Below are positions 16,489 through 25,201 of a stretch of DNA of 64,000 nucleotides, piece after piece (positions within the stretch are counted from its first letter, which is position 1; the number at the start of each line of letters is the position of its first letter). The stretch is from an uncultured Clostridia bacterium (GTDB lineage Bacteria; Bacillota; Clostridia; Oscillospirales; Acutalibacteraceae): NCBI GenBank assembly GCA_946500295.1, contig CAMMVF010000005.1, forward strand, positions 1 through 64,000, in the 5' to 3' direction. The notes under the pieces were generated by a model, which saw only the letters and a list, made by a program, of their open reading frames with translations, had not been told where the DNA came from and made no database searches. The position numbers and the translations under genes were made by a program.

Positions 16489-17094
16489 ATGGTTAGGAAT
16501 ACTTTGCTCTTGCCAACGGGGTATTATGAGCTTATTAAGGTTGATTTACAGAAGGACAAAAAGCTTGCCCTATTTATTAATGTAGGCTCTCTGCTTATAT
16601 TAGCCGCAATGGTAGTGCCGACGGCAATAATTTGCCCTCCTTTAGATTTTACATCTATAATGGAAAATCCCAATGGTTTTCAAAACGATCTTTTTACGTT
16701 TTTACTGCGTTGGCTTCCGCTTTTAGGCGGCATGATAGTATATTTCGTCTTGCATGAGCTTACGCACGGAATATGTATGAAGGCTTTTACAAAGACTAAG
16801 GTGAAGTACGGCTACACCGGACTTTACTTTTTTGCAGGGAGCGAGGCGTATTTCAACAAAAAATCCTACATTATAATAGCGCTAGCCCCAGTAGTTTTGC
16901 TCGGAGTAGTCTTACTTGTTTTGAATTTGCTGTGCGGCGTTTCATGGTTTTGGACAATATATCTTATTCAGGCTATGAATATTTCGGGTTCAATAGGAGA
17001 TCTATATGTAACAGTAAAATTCCTCCGTCTGCCTCCAGATATCTTGATTCAGGATACCGGCGTTTCAATGACGGTGTATTCTAAAAGTAAATAA
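16489..17094 (+). CDS. DUF3267-like putative membrane zinc metalloprotease
   Basis: This is a 201-residue membrane protein starting at 16489 behind CGGAGG. A hydrophobic pair of N-terminal segments precedes a zincin motif, HELTHG, inside a membrane helix (VYFVLHELTHGICM). This is the arrangement of DUF3267 proteins, thought to be intramembrane or membrane-facing peptidases. A third ligand may lie in the C-terminal helices (SIGDLYVTVKFL). As the last gene of the XRE operon it could cleave a membrane-bound regulator; that is inference from context. Confidence 0.75.
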   Translation: MVRNTLLLPTGYYELIKVDLQKDKKLALFINVGSLLILAAMVVPTAIICPPLDFTSIMENPNGFQNDLFTFLLRWLPLLGGMIVYFVLHELTHGICMKAFTKTKVKYGYTGLYFFAGSEAYFNKKSYIIIALAPVVLLGVVLLVLNLLCGVSWFWTIYLIQAMNISGSIGDLYVTVKFLRLPPDILIQDTGVSMTVYSKSK

Positions 17095-17110
17095 AGTGAT
17101 AGATAAAAAG

Positions 17111-17139
17111 AGGCTGTACAGTAACGAAATGTACAGCCT
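17111..17139. terminator. Bidirectional terminator between convergent genes
   Basis: AGGCTGTACA (17111-17120) pairs with TGTACAGCCT (17130-17139). TTCT follows on the plus strand and CTTTTTATC on the minus strand. It serves both the XRE operon and the AlbA_2 gene. Confidence 0.85.
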
Positions 17140-17149
17140 TTCTGACACC

Positions 17150-18613
17150 CTAAGCCTTAAGCTTGTAGATTCTATTTTTGCCGTTACCCTCAGTGACTAC
17201 TATATTGTTCTTGATCAGTTCGTCGAGGTAAGTGCGGATTGCTTTATTGTCAATACCGAGAAAGTATGCAAGCTCTACCTCTTTAGCAGTGACATTATCC
17301 GTCAGGTAGTCTATAATCAGCTGCTTGCCTGCAAGGTTTACAGCCACGTTGGCTGAGTTTATTTTTGAAACAGTTTTTTTGCCGCTTGCTTTTATATCAA
17401 GTTCGCCGTCTTTTTTTATGAAAAGCGAGAGGGTAATTCTCTCGGGGGCAAAGCTCTCAGTTATTACAGGTTCTTTGAGCTTCAGCTCGCTCCACAATTT
17501 AAAAATACTCGGGATACCGCTTCCGCTGCGACTGCTTATGTTAATGAGGGCGAACATCTTCATAAGTCCTGCATTTCTCGGGTCGGACACCCCTCCGCTT
17601 TTTGCATCAGATATGTCAATTCTGAAGCTTCCCGGGTTTGAGATGGAGAGTTCATCTGCTTTTTTGACAATTATGATACCGCCTTCCTCGTAGTAGTCGG
17701 CGTTTACAATGGAGTTGATAAGCGCCTCACGCATAGCACCGATTAAAGTGTCTGCGTTGTAATCTGAATTTTGACAAATGGGTAGGAGATCTTTTTCAAG
17801 ATGCCTGCATACCATAAAATAAAAATCATATACGTTTCCGCTCCACTGACCTGCATCGGATGAAATTGAACAGATACTCCTGTCATCAGCTTCAACACAG
17901 TATTCGAGCAGGTAGTTCGGAAACTCTTTTTTTATTTCATTTACGCTGCCAAACATCAAAAGACCGGCGGCAGTGGGCTTGAATTTTCCGTTTATCCCTC
18001 TGCCGACCGCTCCGAGCTTGTATAAAAAATTAATGTCGTCAAGCTCCTCCCAGGTGTGCCCGGGGCGGATATATTTCATTTTTCTGCGGTAGGAAGCTAT
18101 AGAGCTGTAATCAAGCACATCTAACTCGGCTTGTTCAATAACTCTCATATCCTGAGTGTGTATTTTAGAGTCCCTCAGCATGGACTCTACATCATCTGCG
18201 CTGCAGCGGTAATCTCCCTCGCCGCTACGACGGTAGCTGCCTGTCATGGAGTTTCCGTCTATATATACCGGCTTGTCATACCGCATAGCTCTGGGAACGG
18301 TTATGACGATTATACGCTTGCCTTCGGCAAGCTCAATGGCAATGTTGTTTCTGGTGAGTATATTCACGCTGACCTTTTTGGGGTCGTTGACTAAATTCCA
18401 AAACTCTTCAACCAAGCTTTCCGGATTAGGCAAATCAACTGGGTGGAGGGAGTGGTCACGATACTCCTCCACTCCCAGCAGAATAATTCCTCCAAGAGTA
18501 TTTGCAAACGCCGAGTAGGTCTCCCATATACTTTTAGGCAGTCCACCCAAGGCGAGCTTTGCTTCAATCCTGTTGTTTTCCCTGTATTTTTCTATGCTGC
18601 TAAAATCAATCAT
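17150..18613 (-). CDS. AlbA_2 (Schlafen-like) domain protein with ATPase-like domain and winged helix
   Basis: This is a 487-residue protein. The N-terminal AlbA_2 domain (about 1-135) has the family signature E18-x-K and the block TYSAFANTLGGIILLGVEEY. The middle part resembles the GHKL-like HATPase_c_4 domain (REALINSIVNADYYEEGGIIIV, then SGSGIPSIFKLW). The C-terminal 60 residues form a winged helix (DYLTDNVTAKEVELAYFLGID). Such proteins are annotated as putative transcriptional regulators, and some occur in defence loci. It is monocistronic and convergent with the XRE operon. Confidence 0.8.
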   Translation of the reverse strand: MIDFSSIEKYRENNRIEAKLALGGLPKSIWETYSAFANTLGGIILLGVEEYRDHSLHPVDLPNPESLVEEFWNLVNDPKKVSVNILTRNNIAIELAEGKRIIVITVPRAMRYDKPVYIDGNSMTGSYRRSGEGDYRCSADDVESMLRDSKIHTQDMRVIEQAELDVLDYSSIASYRRKMKYIRPGHTWEELDDINFLYKLGAVGRGINGKFKPTAAGLLMFGSVNEIKKEFPNYLLEYCVEADDRSICSISSDAGQWSGNVYDFYFMVCRHLEKDLLPICQNSDYNADTLIGAMREALINSIVNADYYEEGGIIIVKKADELSISNPGSFRIDISDAKSGGVSDPRNAGLMKMFALINISSRSGSGIPSIFKLWSELKLKEPVITESFAPERITLSLFIKKDGELDIKASGKKTVSKINSANVAVNLAGKQLIIDYLTDNVTAKEVELAYFLGIDNKAIRTYLDELIKNNIVVTEGNGKNRIYKLKA

Positions 18614-18630
18614 ACCTTACACCGCCCTTT

Positions 18631-18706
18631 ATAACTAAGTCGCCGATGTTCCCCGCCTCTGTAGGCGGCGTGATCAAACGAGCTTGTTACGCTTTGCTCA
18701 GATTTA
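18631..18706 (+). repeat. Modular hairpin repeat, copy A (internally deleted)
   Basis: It starts ATAACTAAGTCGCCGATG, includes the CCCGCCTCTGTAGGCGGCG hairpin and ends with GATCAAACGAGCTTGTTACG...GATTT. The two middle hairpins present in copies B and C are missing. It lies between a leftward and a rightward gene. The rest of the 18614-19201 gap holds the promoter and gene remnant listed separately. Confidence 0.8.
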
Positions 18707-18931
18707 AGAATTCGGTGGTTCTTTGTAGTCAGTATATAACAAATCCCCTCCTGATTCAATATTATTTAAGATATAACGTAAAGCTAGGGTTGATCTGAAA
18801 AACATATAATTAAGTCAAATTGTCATGCGAATACTAATTGTGAATAATGAACCTTTAATATTCAGATTATCTTGGAAATAATCATAATTACAGAACAATT
18901 ACATAAAGCTCAAAAAATAACTATAAGCTTC

Positions 18932-18960
18932 TTGTGATTTGTAGAATATTATGTTATAAT
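18932..18960 (+). promoter_or_regulatory. Candidate promoter of the ABC exporter operon
   Basis: TTGTGA (18932-18937) and TATAAT (18955-18960) have a 17-base spacer. They lie 240 bases before the first permease gene, and the transcript would pass through the permease remnant. Confidence 0.5.
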
Positions 18961-19050
18961 TAATTTAAAACGGGTTAATAATGCATAAATTTTCTTATAA
19001 ATAATGATAAGTATAGATTAAAAATAGCGTTTTGACTCCTGCGATTATAT

Positions 19051-19126
19051 TATCCCCCTAATATGCCAGCTTATTATGATAAATATGATAGCTAAAATCC
19101 AGCCGCAGGAGGCGATGAGCGCATAA
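19051..19126 (+). pseudogene. 3' remnant of a fourth FtsX-type permease gene
   Basis: This fragment ends in frame with CQLIMINMIAKIQPQEAMSA and a TAA. It is nearly identical in DNA to the last 65 or so bases of both large permease genes that follow. No coding sequence precedes it. It is the surviving tail of a deleted tandem copy. Confidence 0.8.
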
Positions 19127-19148
19127 TTCAGTAAATTTATTGCAAAGC

Positions 19149-19184
19149 GCAGCGCCGCAGAAAAAACATTTCCTGCGGCGCTGC
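19149..19184 (+). promoter_or_regulatory. 12-bp perfect hairpin before the first permease
   Basis: GCAGCGCCGCAG (19149-19160) pairs with CTGCGGCGCTGC (19173-19184), ending 6 bases before the GGAGG ribosome site of the permease. The A-rich loop and lack of a T-run argue against a terminator. It could stabilise the mRNA or control translation. Confidence 0.6.
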
Positions 19185-19201
19185 ACAGCAGGAGGTACAG
19201 T

Positions 19202-20569
19202 ATGAAATTAATCAATACGTTCCGTTTGGCAAGACTCAATCTTAAGGGTTTAAAACGAAAAAAGCTAATTATTATAATGATGTCTCTCTCCGTTGTATGT
19301 ATCACGGTTCTGGCTGGCTTTTTAAATCTTACAAATGATATTTTACAGCAGCAGAAAAGTAAGCTTCTCTTTCGTCAGGTGGCGGTTTATCCTGAGCTTG
19401 CGCCTCCCCAAACTTACAAGGGTGTTAATGAGAAAACTATGGACGAAATACTCTCGGTTGACCATGTTATTGACAGTGAGTTTAAGCAATTTGAGGAGTA
19501 TCAGCTTGTTTCCATTGAGGCAATAGAGGATGAAAACGGCAACGATGTCACATCTTCACCTGAATTTGACATTGATGAGATCAATGAAGGTATGGGGGCA
19601 GTTGTTGCAGATAAAGAACTATTTACAAAATCTATATCAGGTCAACAGCTTGAGGATGCTCCTGTGATGAGCTGTTTGGTTCCTGATTATCCTCAAAAAT
19701 ATATAGCTGACTCTAGTAGATATGAAAAATTTGATCCGGGTCCGTTACTTGGAAAAACTCTTACTATAAATTGCGACTACAGCCTGCGCCTGTTTCAAAA
19801 ATCCGAGCTGGGCGGTTATACCGATGATTTTTATGATGTTGCGAATATCACTTATAAGCTGAAGGTGGTCGGAGTTTACCACTACTCAAACGAAACAGCG
19901 ATATACGGTTCTCCATATATAATAATTTCCCCTGAAACAGTTACGGCTATAGAAAACATGGCTCTGTCAAAGGCACAGGAAGAGGGTGTGGTGGATGTAA
20001 GCGACTATATCGACGACCCTTATGCAAGAGAGCTGCTTTTGACAGTTGACAGCTATGAAAATGTGCCATATGTTGAAAATAAGCTTACGGAGCTTGGGTA
20101 TTTTGCTGCTTCAACCGGAAGTTTGTATCAGGATGTTGAATATTATTCATCTTATTTTAGCGGAGCTGCAACCTTTTTGCTAGGTGCTGTCATGCTGCTT
20201 ACGGTTGTGATGCTTTTTCTAAGCGTTCATAATAGCATTTCCTCACGCAAGGGTCAAATAGGCTTGATGAAAGCCCTCGGATACAAAACCTCGCAGATTT
20301 TTCTTAGTATGTATCTCGAGAATGTCATTACAGCGTTTAAGGCTTTATTAGTCGGAGGAGCAATCTCGGCTTTGGCTGTGTTTACAATAAATATGCTTAA
20401 CACCAACAGCGGCGATGCCTTCTTGTTCAGCTACGTCCTGCCGTGGTCTGACTTTGCAATTTTGCTCGTTATAGCTTTGGCTGTTATCCTGATTATCCCA
20501 TTGATATGCCAGCTTATTATGATAAATATGATAGCCAAAATCCAGCCGCAGGAGGCGATGAACGCATAG
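19202..20569 (+). CDS. ABC exporter permease, FtsX/MacB type (first)
   Basis: This is a 455-residue permease. One N-terminal membrane helix (KLIIIMMSLSVVCITVLAGF) precedes a large extracytoplasmic domain (about 45-300). Three C-terminal helices follow, with the FtsX block SSRKGQIGLMKALGYKTSQIF between the first two and a final IPLICQLIMINMIAKIQPQEAMNA. It is followed 42 bases later by a close paralogue and then by the ATPase. Homologous systems export peptides or sense envelope stress; no substrate can be named. Confidence 0.85.
   Translation: MKLINTFRLARLNLKGLKRKKLIIIMMSLSVVCITVLAGFLNLTNDILQQQKSKLLFRQVAVYPELAPPQTYKGVNEKTMDEILSVDHVIDSEFKQFEEYQLVSIEAIEDENGNDVTSSPEFDIDEINEGMGAVVADKELFTKSISGQQLEDAPVMSCLVPDYPQKYIADSSRYEKFDPGPLLGKTLTINCDYSLRLFQKSELGGYTDDFYDVANITYKLKVVGVYHYSNETAIYGSPYIIISPETVTAIENMALSKAQEEGVVDVSDYIDDPYARELLLTVDSYENVPYVENKLTELGYFAASTGSLYQDVEYYSSYFSGAATFLLGAVMLLTVVMLFLSVHNSISSRKGQIGLMKALGYKTSQIFLSMYLENVITAFKALLVGGAISALAVFTINMLNTNSGDAFLFSYVLPWSDFAILLVIALAVILIIPLICQLIMINMIAKIQPQEAMNA
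20429..20563 (+). repeat. 135-bp segment identical in both permease genes (copy 1 of 2)
   Basis: Bases 20429-20563 are identical to 21857-21991, while the upstream parts of the two genes have diverged strongly. The pattern points to recent gene conversion or recombination at the 3' ends. The remnant at 19051-19126 shares the same tail. Confidence 0.9.
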
Positions 20570-20611
20570 TCCGGCTTGTCGAATCAAGTGTAGAGTTATT
20601 GTAAAACAGGA

Positions 20612-21997
20612 GTGAAAAATATGAAGCTTTCTCACACATTATTTATCTCTAAAGCCAACCTCAAAGGCTCCAAAAAAGAAAAGACAGTCTTGATTATGAT
20701 GATTCTCTCGATTATAGCTATTGTCGTACTGGGAGGTTATCTTTCGCTGGTAAATGATATTATGTCTGCCCATAAGAATAATTTATTAGTAAGACAATTA
20801 TATATTTTTCCGCCAAGCGCATTGGGTGAAGTTCGGTATAAGTCGCTGGACGAAGCGAGTATAGACGAAATCCTCTCTCTGGATCATGTGTTATCGGGTG
20901 AATTTCAGCCCTATGCCGGTTATCAATTTCCCAAAATTGTCAGTGTTAAGGACGAGCAGGGAGATGATATTACTAACTCCAGTGAGGAGTATGATGTCGA
21001 AAAGCTCACTAAAAATTTGTGGGAGATGATGCCGGATGATGAACTGAGTATGGTTTCCATATCAGGTCAACAGTTGAAGGACGCCCCGGTGATGAGCTGT
21101 ATTGTACCTGATACAGGTTTTTATCTCGACTTGGAAACCGACAGGGAAATTTTTATTGATACGTCTTACCTTTTGGGTAAAACCTTAGGTATGAGCTGTG
21201 ATTATCAGATTCATTTATATAATAAAGAGCCTAACGGAGGATATTCGGATGACTGGACGAAAGTGGCGAATATTAACTTTGATTTAAGAGTAGTAGGCGT
21301 ATATCGCTATGCAAATGAAACCTCTGTAAACGGAGCGCCCGATATACTTATCTCGCCGGAAACGGTAATAGAACTTGAAAACATGGCGCTTGAAAAGGCG
21401 CAAAGTAAAAATATCACTTATGGCATTGATGATTACATAAATGACAAATTCGCCCGCCCCTATATTGTGACCGTAGATGAATATGACAGTGTTTCTGAGG
21501 TTAAGTCTGAAATCAAGGATTTGGGTTTTGAATCGTTTGAAAGAGGGTTTATGAATCCGTCGGTTTTGACATTCTCTAGTTTTTTCAGCGGCTGCGCCAC
21601 CTTCCTAATAATCGCAATCATGCTTTTGACAATAATAAACCTCTTTTTGAGCGTGCACTCAAATTTAAATGAGCGCAAGGGGCAAATAGGCTTGATGAAG
21701 GCGTTAGGCTTTAAAACCTCACAGATATTTTTCAGTACTTATATGGAAAATGTCCTCTCTGCCTTTAAGGCTTTTATAACAGGCGGCGCTGTCTCAATTG
21801 CCGCTGTGCTTGGAATAAACATCTTTGCCTCAACAAGCGGTAACTCCTATTTAATAAGCTACGTCCTGCCGTGGTCTGACTTTGCAATTTTGCTCGTTAT
21901 AGCTTTGGCTGTTATCCTGATTATCCCATTGATATGCCAGCTTATTATGATAAATATGATAGCCAAAATCCAGCCGCAGGAGGCGATGAACTCTTGA
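20612..21997 (+). CDS. ABC exporter permease, FtsX/MacB type (second)
   Basis: This 461-residue paralogue of the preceding permease has the same plan: an N-terminal helix (TVLIMMILSIIAIVVLGGYL), an extracytoplasmic domain, and three C-terminal helices with NERKGQIGLMKALGFKTSQIF. The soluble domains differ clearly between the two proteins, but the last 45 codons are identical in DNA. The pair may form a heterodimer with the shared ATPase. The ribosome site AGGAG precedes it at a normal distance. Confidence 0.85.
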   Translation: MKNMKLSHTLFISKANLKGSKKEKTVLIMMILSIIAIVVLGGYLSLVNDIMSAHKNNLLVRQLYIFPPSALGEVRYKSLDEASIDEILSLDHVLSGEFQPYAGYQFPKIVSVKDEQGDDITNSSEEYDVEKLTKNLWEMMPDDELSMVSISGQQLKDAPVMSCIVPDTGFYLDLETDREIFIDTSYLLGKTLGMSCDYQIHLYNKEPNGGYSDDWTKVANINFDLRVVGVYRYANETSVNGAPDILISPETVIELENMALEKAQSKNITYGIDDYINDKFARPYIVTVDEYDSVSEVKSEIKDLGFESFERGFMNPSVLTFSSFFSGCATFLIIAIMLLTIINLFLSVHSNLNERKGQIGLMKALGFKTSQIFFSTYMENVLSAFKAFITGGAVSIAAVLGINIFASTSGNSYLISYVLPWSDFAILLVIALAVILIIPLICQLIMINMIAKIQPQEAMNS

Positions 21998-22072
21998 CGG
22001 AGAATGTTACGGGATTATTCAGCCCATCGGCTGTAGCCGAGGCTAAAAAATATTATGCGAGGAGGCAGAAAT

Positions 22073-22747
22073 ATGAAATCTATATCGGCAAAAAACCTCA
22101 CAAAAATCTATGACAACCGGGTTACGGCATTAAAAAATGTTTCCCTTGATATTGAACAGGGGAGCTTTATAGCCGTAATGGGTCACTCCGGTTCGGGCAA
22201 GTCCACCCTGCTTCAAATGGTTGGCCTTTTGGATACGCCGAGCGAGGGAGAGGTTATAATCAACGGCGAGGACGTATCCCGTCTCAAGAAAAACGACCTC
22301 GCCAAAATGCGCATGAAGACAATAGGCTTTGTCTTTCAGGCATTTCACTTAAATCCACAGCTAAGAGCCTATGAAAACGTAATGCTCCCAATGCTCATTA
22401 ATCCCGAATACAAAACTAAAGCAGATATTCAAAAAAAGGCGAGAGAGCTTATCGACTCAGTGGGGCTTACCGAGCGCGCCGAGCATTATCCAAACGAGCT
22501 TTCCGGCGGCGAGCAGCAGAGAGTTGCCATCGCCCGCGCTCTGGCGAATGACCCCGATTTTATCCTCGCCGACGAGCCTACGGGTAATTTGGACTCGAAC
22601 AACGAGGAATCTATCTTCACGCTTTTAAAGGAACTTGCACAGTCAGGCAAGGGGGTTATGGTTGTCTCTCACAATGAAGCTATTCTCGACTATGCCGATA
22701 AGGTGTATTACATGAAGGACGGGGAGCTTCTGGAGGAAAGACCATGA
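22073..22747 (+). CDS. ABC transporter ATP-binding protein, LolD/MacB type
   Basis: This 224-residue ATPase begins at ATG 22073 behind GAGGAGG; an upstream ATG at 22055 lacks a ribosome site. Walker A is GHSGSGKST, the Q-loop VFQAFH, the signature LSGGEQQR and Walker [11 protein letters not shown], followed by a His switch in VVSHNE. These features and the size fit the LolD/MacB/FtsE class that powers FtsX-like permeases. Its end overlaps the third permease by 4 bases. Confidence 0.93.
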   Translation: MKSISAKNLTKIYDNRVTALKNVSLDIEQGSFIAVMGHSGSGKSTLLQMVGLLDTPSEGEVIINGEDVSRLKKNDLAKMRMKTIGFVFQAFHLNPQLRAYENVMLPMLINPEYKTKADIQKKARELIDSVGLTERAEHYPNELSGGEQQRVAIARALANDPDFILADEPTGNLDSNNEESIFTLLKELAQSGKGVMVVSHNEAILDYADKVYYMKDGELLEERP

Positions 22748-23928
22748 CCGCCCTAAGGCTCTTGCCGCTTGCAAGAGCTTCAATAAAAAGGTACAAGACC
22801 CGCTCCGTGGTTTTCACTCTCTTTACCATGTTCTGCGCCGCCTGCGTTCTGTTAACCGTCTCAATTATCATGCCGCTGTGGAATAACATGGAGAACAAGG
22901 TCAACTCTCATCCTTACAATCTTGAGCTGACGGCTGAAATGTCTGAGACGGGGGAGAGCCTTGACAATAAACTCAGTGAAATAAAGGCATTGGAGCATGT
23001 TGTCAAAGTTTATAAGTCATGTTTTGATGTGCAGTTGTTCGGAACAAGTAACGAACTGAATGACATGTTTACTCTTTCATACTTTCATAATGACTATACT
23101 CCTGTGATAACTTCGGGCAGAACCGTAAATGAGGATGAGCTGGGCATGGCGGTAATTGCAGATTCAATTCCTTCAACAGACCCTCTGACACAACGCAGAA
23201 CTGAAATAGACGGAAAAAGCCTGATTGGCAAAACCTTGGATTTTCAGGATGAATCAGGGAATAATTGGAGTTTTAAAATTATAGGAACGTTCGATGTAAC
23301 CGACCCGGCGCTTGACGAGATGAAAATTTATACAAGCTTCCGGCAGCTCGAGCAGATCAGCGCTGCGGTTAATGACTCCTCGTCATCAACACCCTACAGT
23401 ATTATAGTAGACAATTATCGTAACCGTGACGCCGTAGAAGCCGAGTGCTCGGAGATAGTTGATTTAGTTTATTACGGAAACAGCTTTAACATAGACTTAA
23501 GTAACTATAACACAGCGCTCGTTGCACTGCTGATAGTTCTTGCTCTGTTTATTGTAATGGTAATAATAGGTACGTCTGTATTTGTTTCCAACTGTATCGG
23601 AAACAGAATCAATGAGCTTGCACTCTACCGTTCTCTAGGGTTTAAGGCGGGACATATATTTACGATTATTTTTGCTGAGTATTTCATGTTGCTTCTCGTC
23701 GGAATAGTTCTATCGGTTGCAGCGTCGTTTGCAGTGGGAGAATTAATTATTAATCCCTACCTTGGTAAAACTTTTGGTGAGGGACTGATGGCAATGCAAG
23801 TCGAATTTAGCATATTTTATATCCTTATCGTATTTCTGATTATGACTGTAATCACAGCCGCAGTTTGTCTCAGAGCCACCTTAAAAACAGGGAAAATCCA
23901 GCTCACCGTCTTGCTAAAAGAAAGATAA
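22744..23928 (+). CDS. ABC exporter permease, FtsX type (third)
   Basis: This 394-residue permease is shorter and more distant than the first two. An N-terminal helix (VFTLFTMFCAACVLLTVSII) is followed by an extracytoplasmic domain. Three C-terminal helices enclose the FtsX block GNRINELALYRSLGFKAGHIF. It is translationally coupled to the ATPase (ATGA overlap at 22744-22747). A strong terminator follows, closing a permease-permease-ATPase-permease operon. Confidence 0.85.
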   Translation: MTALRLLPLARASIKRYKTRSVVFTLFTMFCAACVLLTVSIIMPLWNNMENKVNSHPYNLELTAEMSETGESLDNKLSEIKALEHVVKVYKSCFDVQLFGTSNELNDMFTLSYFHNDYTPVITSGRTVNEDELGMAVIADSIPSTDPLTQRRTEIDGKSLIGKTLDFQDESGNNWSFKIIGTFDVTDPALDEMKIYTSFRQLEQISAAVNDSSSSTPYSIIVDNYRNRDAVEAECSEIVDLVYYGNSFNIDLSNYNTALVALLIVLALFIVMVIIGTSVFVSNCIGNRINELALYRSLGFKAGHIFTIIFAEYFMLLLVGIVLSVAASFAVGELIINPYLGKTFGEGLMAMQVEFSIFYILIVFLIMTVITAAVCLRATLKTGKIQLTVLLKER

Positions 23929-23944
23929 AGAAATATATAAACAG

Positions 23945-23983
23945 CCCGGGGTAATGAAGTGAGATTACCCCGGGTCGTTTTTG
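23945..23983 (+). terminator. Terminator of the ABC exporter operon
   Basis: CCCGGGGTAAT (23945-23955) pairs with ATTACCCCGGG (23964-23974), followed by TCGTTTTTGTTT. Confidence 0.92.
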
Positions 23984-23990
23984 TTTAGAG

Positions 23991-24395
23991 TTATTCGTTA
24001 TCTCTGTTATTGTCGTTTCCGTCCACTGCGTCGCCTATGGCGCTGGCTCCGTCAGATACTATCTCGCCGGCATCGCTGGTTACATCTCCAACGGCCTCGC
24101 CAGCATCGCTCACTATGTCTCCTGCTCCGTCGGCAATATCCTGTGCGGCATTATTGCCGTCGCTTGAGTCTGAGTTATTGTCGTGTGAGCTGTTGTCAAG
24201 CATGTTTTCGGTTGCTTTTTCCGTTGCGCTGTTGTTGGTCATGGATTCAATTCGACTCGTTGCTTCGGTAGCCTTATTGTTGTCAGTAATAGTTCCGTTA
24301 GTTCCGTTTCCGATTTTGCCGTTGTCCCCGCTGCATCCTACAAAGAGCATCAGTGACAGTGCGGCTGTCAGGAATACAGATATAAATTTCTTCAT
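23991..24395 (-). CDS. Low-complexity lipoprotein
   Basis: This is a 134-residue predicted lipoprotein: the signal MKKFISVFLTAALSLMLFVG ends in a lipobox Cys (FVGC). The rest is rich in Asn, Asp, Ser and Thr, with imperfect repeats of the form DIVSDAGEAVGDV / DIVSDGASAIGDA. No domain was recognised. It sits downstream of sigE on the same strand, separated by about 75 bases, and converges with the exporter operon. A spore-envelope role is possible from position but unsupported. Confidence 0.7.
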   Translation of the reverse strand: MKKFISVFLTAALSLMLFVGCSGDNGKIGNGTNGTITDNNKATEATSRIESMTNNSATEKATENMLDNSSHDNNSDSSDGNNAAQDIADGAGDIVSDAGEAVGDVTSDAGEIVSDGASAIGDAVDGNDNNRDNE

Positions 24396-24470
24396 TTCAA
24401 ATTTCCTTTCGAGTTATATTTCTGTCCGCAGGACAATAGTATTTTTTACCTGTATTTCGATTTCATACAT

Positions 24471-25181
24471 TCATATAACATTTCCAAGCTCTTTTTTCAA
24501 TTTTTTTATTATTTTCTTTTCAAGTCTGGATATATACGACTGAGATATCCCCAGCATATCCGCTACCTCCTTTTGAGTGTGCTCCTTACACCCGAGCAGC
24601 CCGAAGCGAAGCTGCATTATAGTTTTTTCACGCTCCTCAAGTCTGCTTACTGCTTCGTTTAAAAGAACCACATCCGCCTCTTGCTCAATACTTATATTCA
24701 CGGCGTCGCTGTCGCTGCCGAGTATATCGCTTAACAAAAGTTCGTTTCCATCCCAGTCCACGTTCAGCGGTTCGTCAATTGATATTTCATTTTTTAGCTG
24801 GGATGTTTTACGCAGATACATTAAAATTTCGTTCTCTATACAGCGTGAAGCGTAGGTTGCAAGCTTGATTTTTTTGGCTGGACAGAAGGTGTTCACGGCT
24901 TTGATAAGGCCGATAGTACCTATAGATATCAAATCCTCGACACCTGCTCCGACGGTTTCAAATTTCTTTGCTATGTAGACTACAAGACGCAGGTTGTGTG
25001 TTATCAAAGGTTCTCGTGCGTCGGTGTCGCCATTTTCGATCCTTTCCATGATTTTTGCCTCCTCTTCTTTTGAAAGAGGAGGGGGGAGAGTCTGCGGACC
25101 GTTGATATAGTGTACATCTCTCTCTCCGAAAATATAGCTTAAAAGACGCACAAAAAGCTTTTTTATTTTTTCAAGTAACAT
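24471..25181 (-). CDS. sigE: Sporulation sigma factor SigE
   Basis: SigE is the early mother-cell sigma factor of sporulation. The ATG at 25181 behind AGGAGGAA gives 236 residues. The N-terminal pro-sequence ([16 protein letters not shown]) is the membrane-binding part removed by SpoIIGA. Region 2 follows ([44 protein letters not shown]), and region 4 ends with an HTH ([21 protein letters not shown]). spoIIGA lies directly upstream, as in other spore formers. The match in order and motifs is strong. Confidence 0.94.
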   Translation of the reverse strand: MLLEKIKKLFVRLLSYIFGERDVHYINGPQTLPPPLSKEEEAKIMERIENGDTDAREPLITHNLRLVVYIAKKFETVGAGVEDLISIGTIGLIKAVNTFCPAKKIKLATYASRCIENEILMYLRKTSQLKNEISIDEPLNVDWDGNELLLSDILGSDSDAVNISIEQEADVVLLNEAVSRLEEREKTIMQLRFGLLGCKEHTQKEVADMLGISQSYISRLEKKIIKKLKKELGNVI

Positions 25182-25201
25182 TATCCTTCCTCCTGGCTTA
25201 T

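Noticed and set aside
17150-18613. The AlbA_2 protein with the neighbouring XRE genes as a defence island
   Set aside because: The genes are convergent and separated by a terminator, and no effector such as a nuclease or toxin is linked.
19202-21997. The duplicated permease DNA as a mobile element
   Set aside because: No transposase, terminal repeats or target duplication; the identity is confined to the 3' coding ends.
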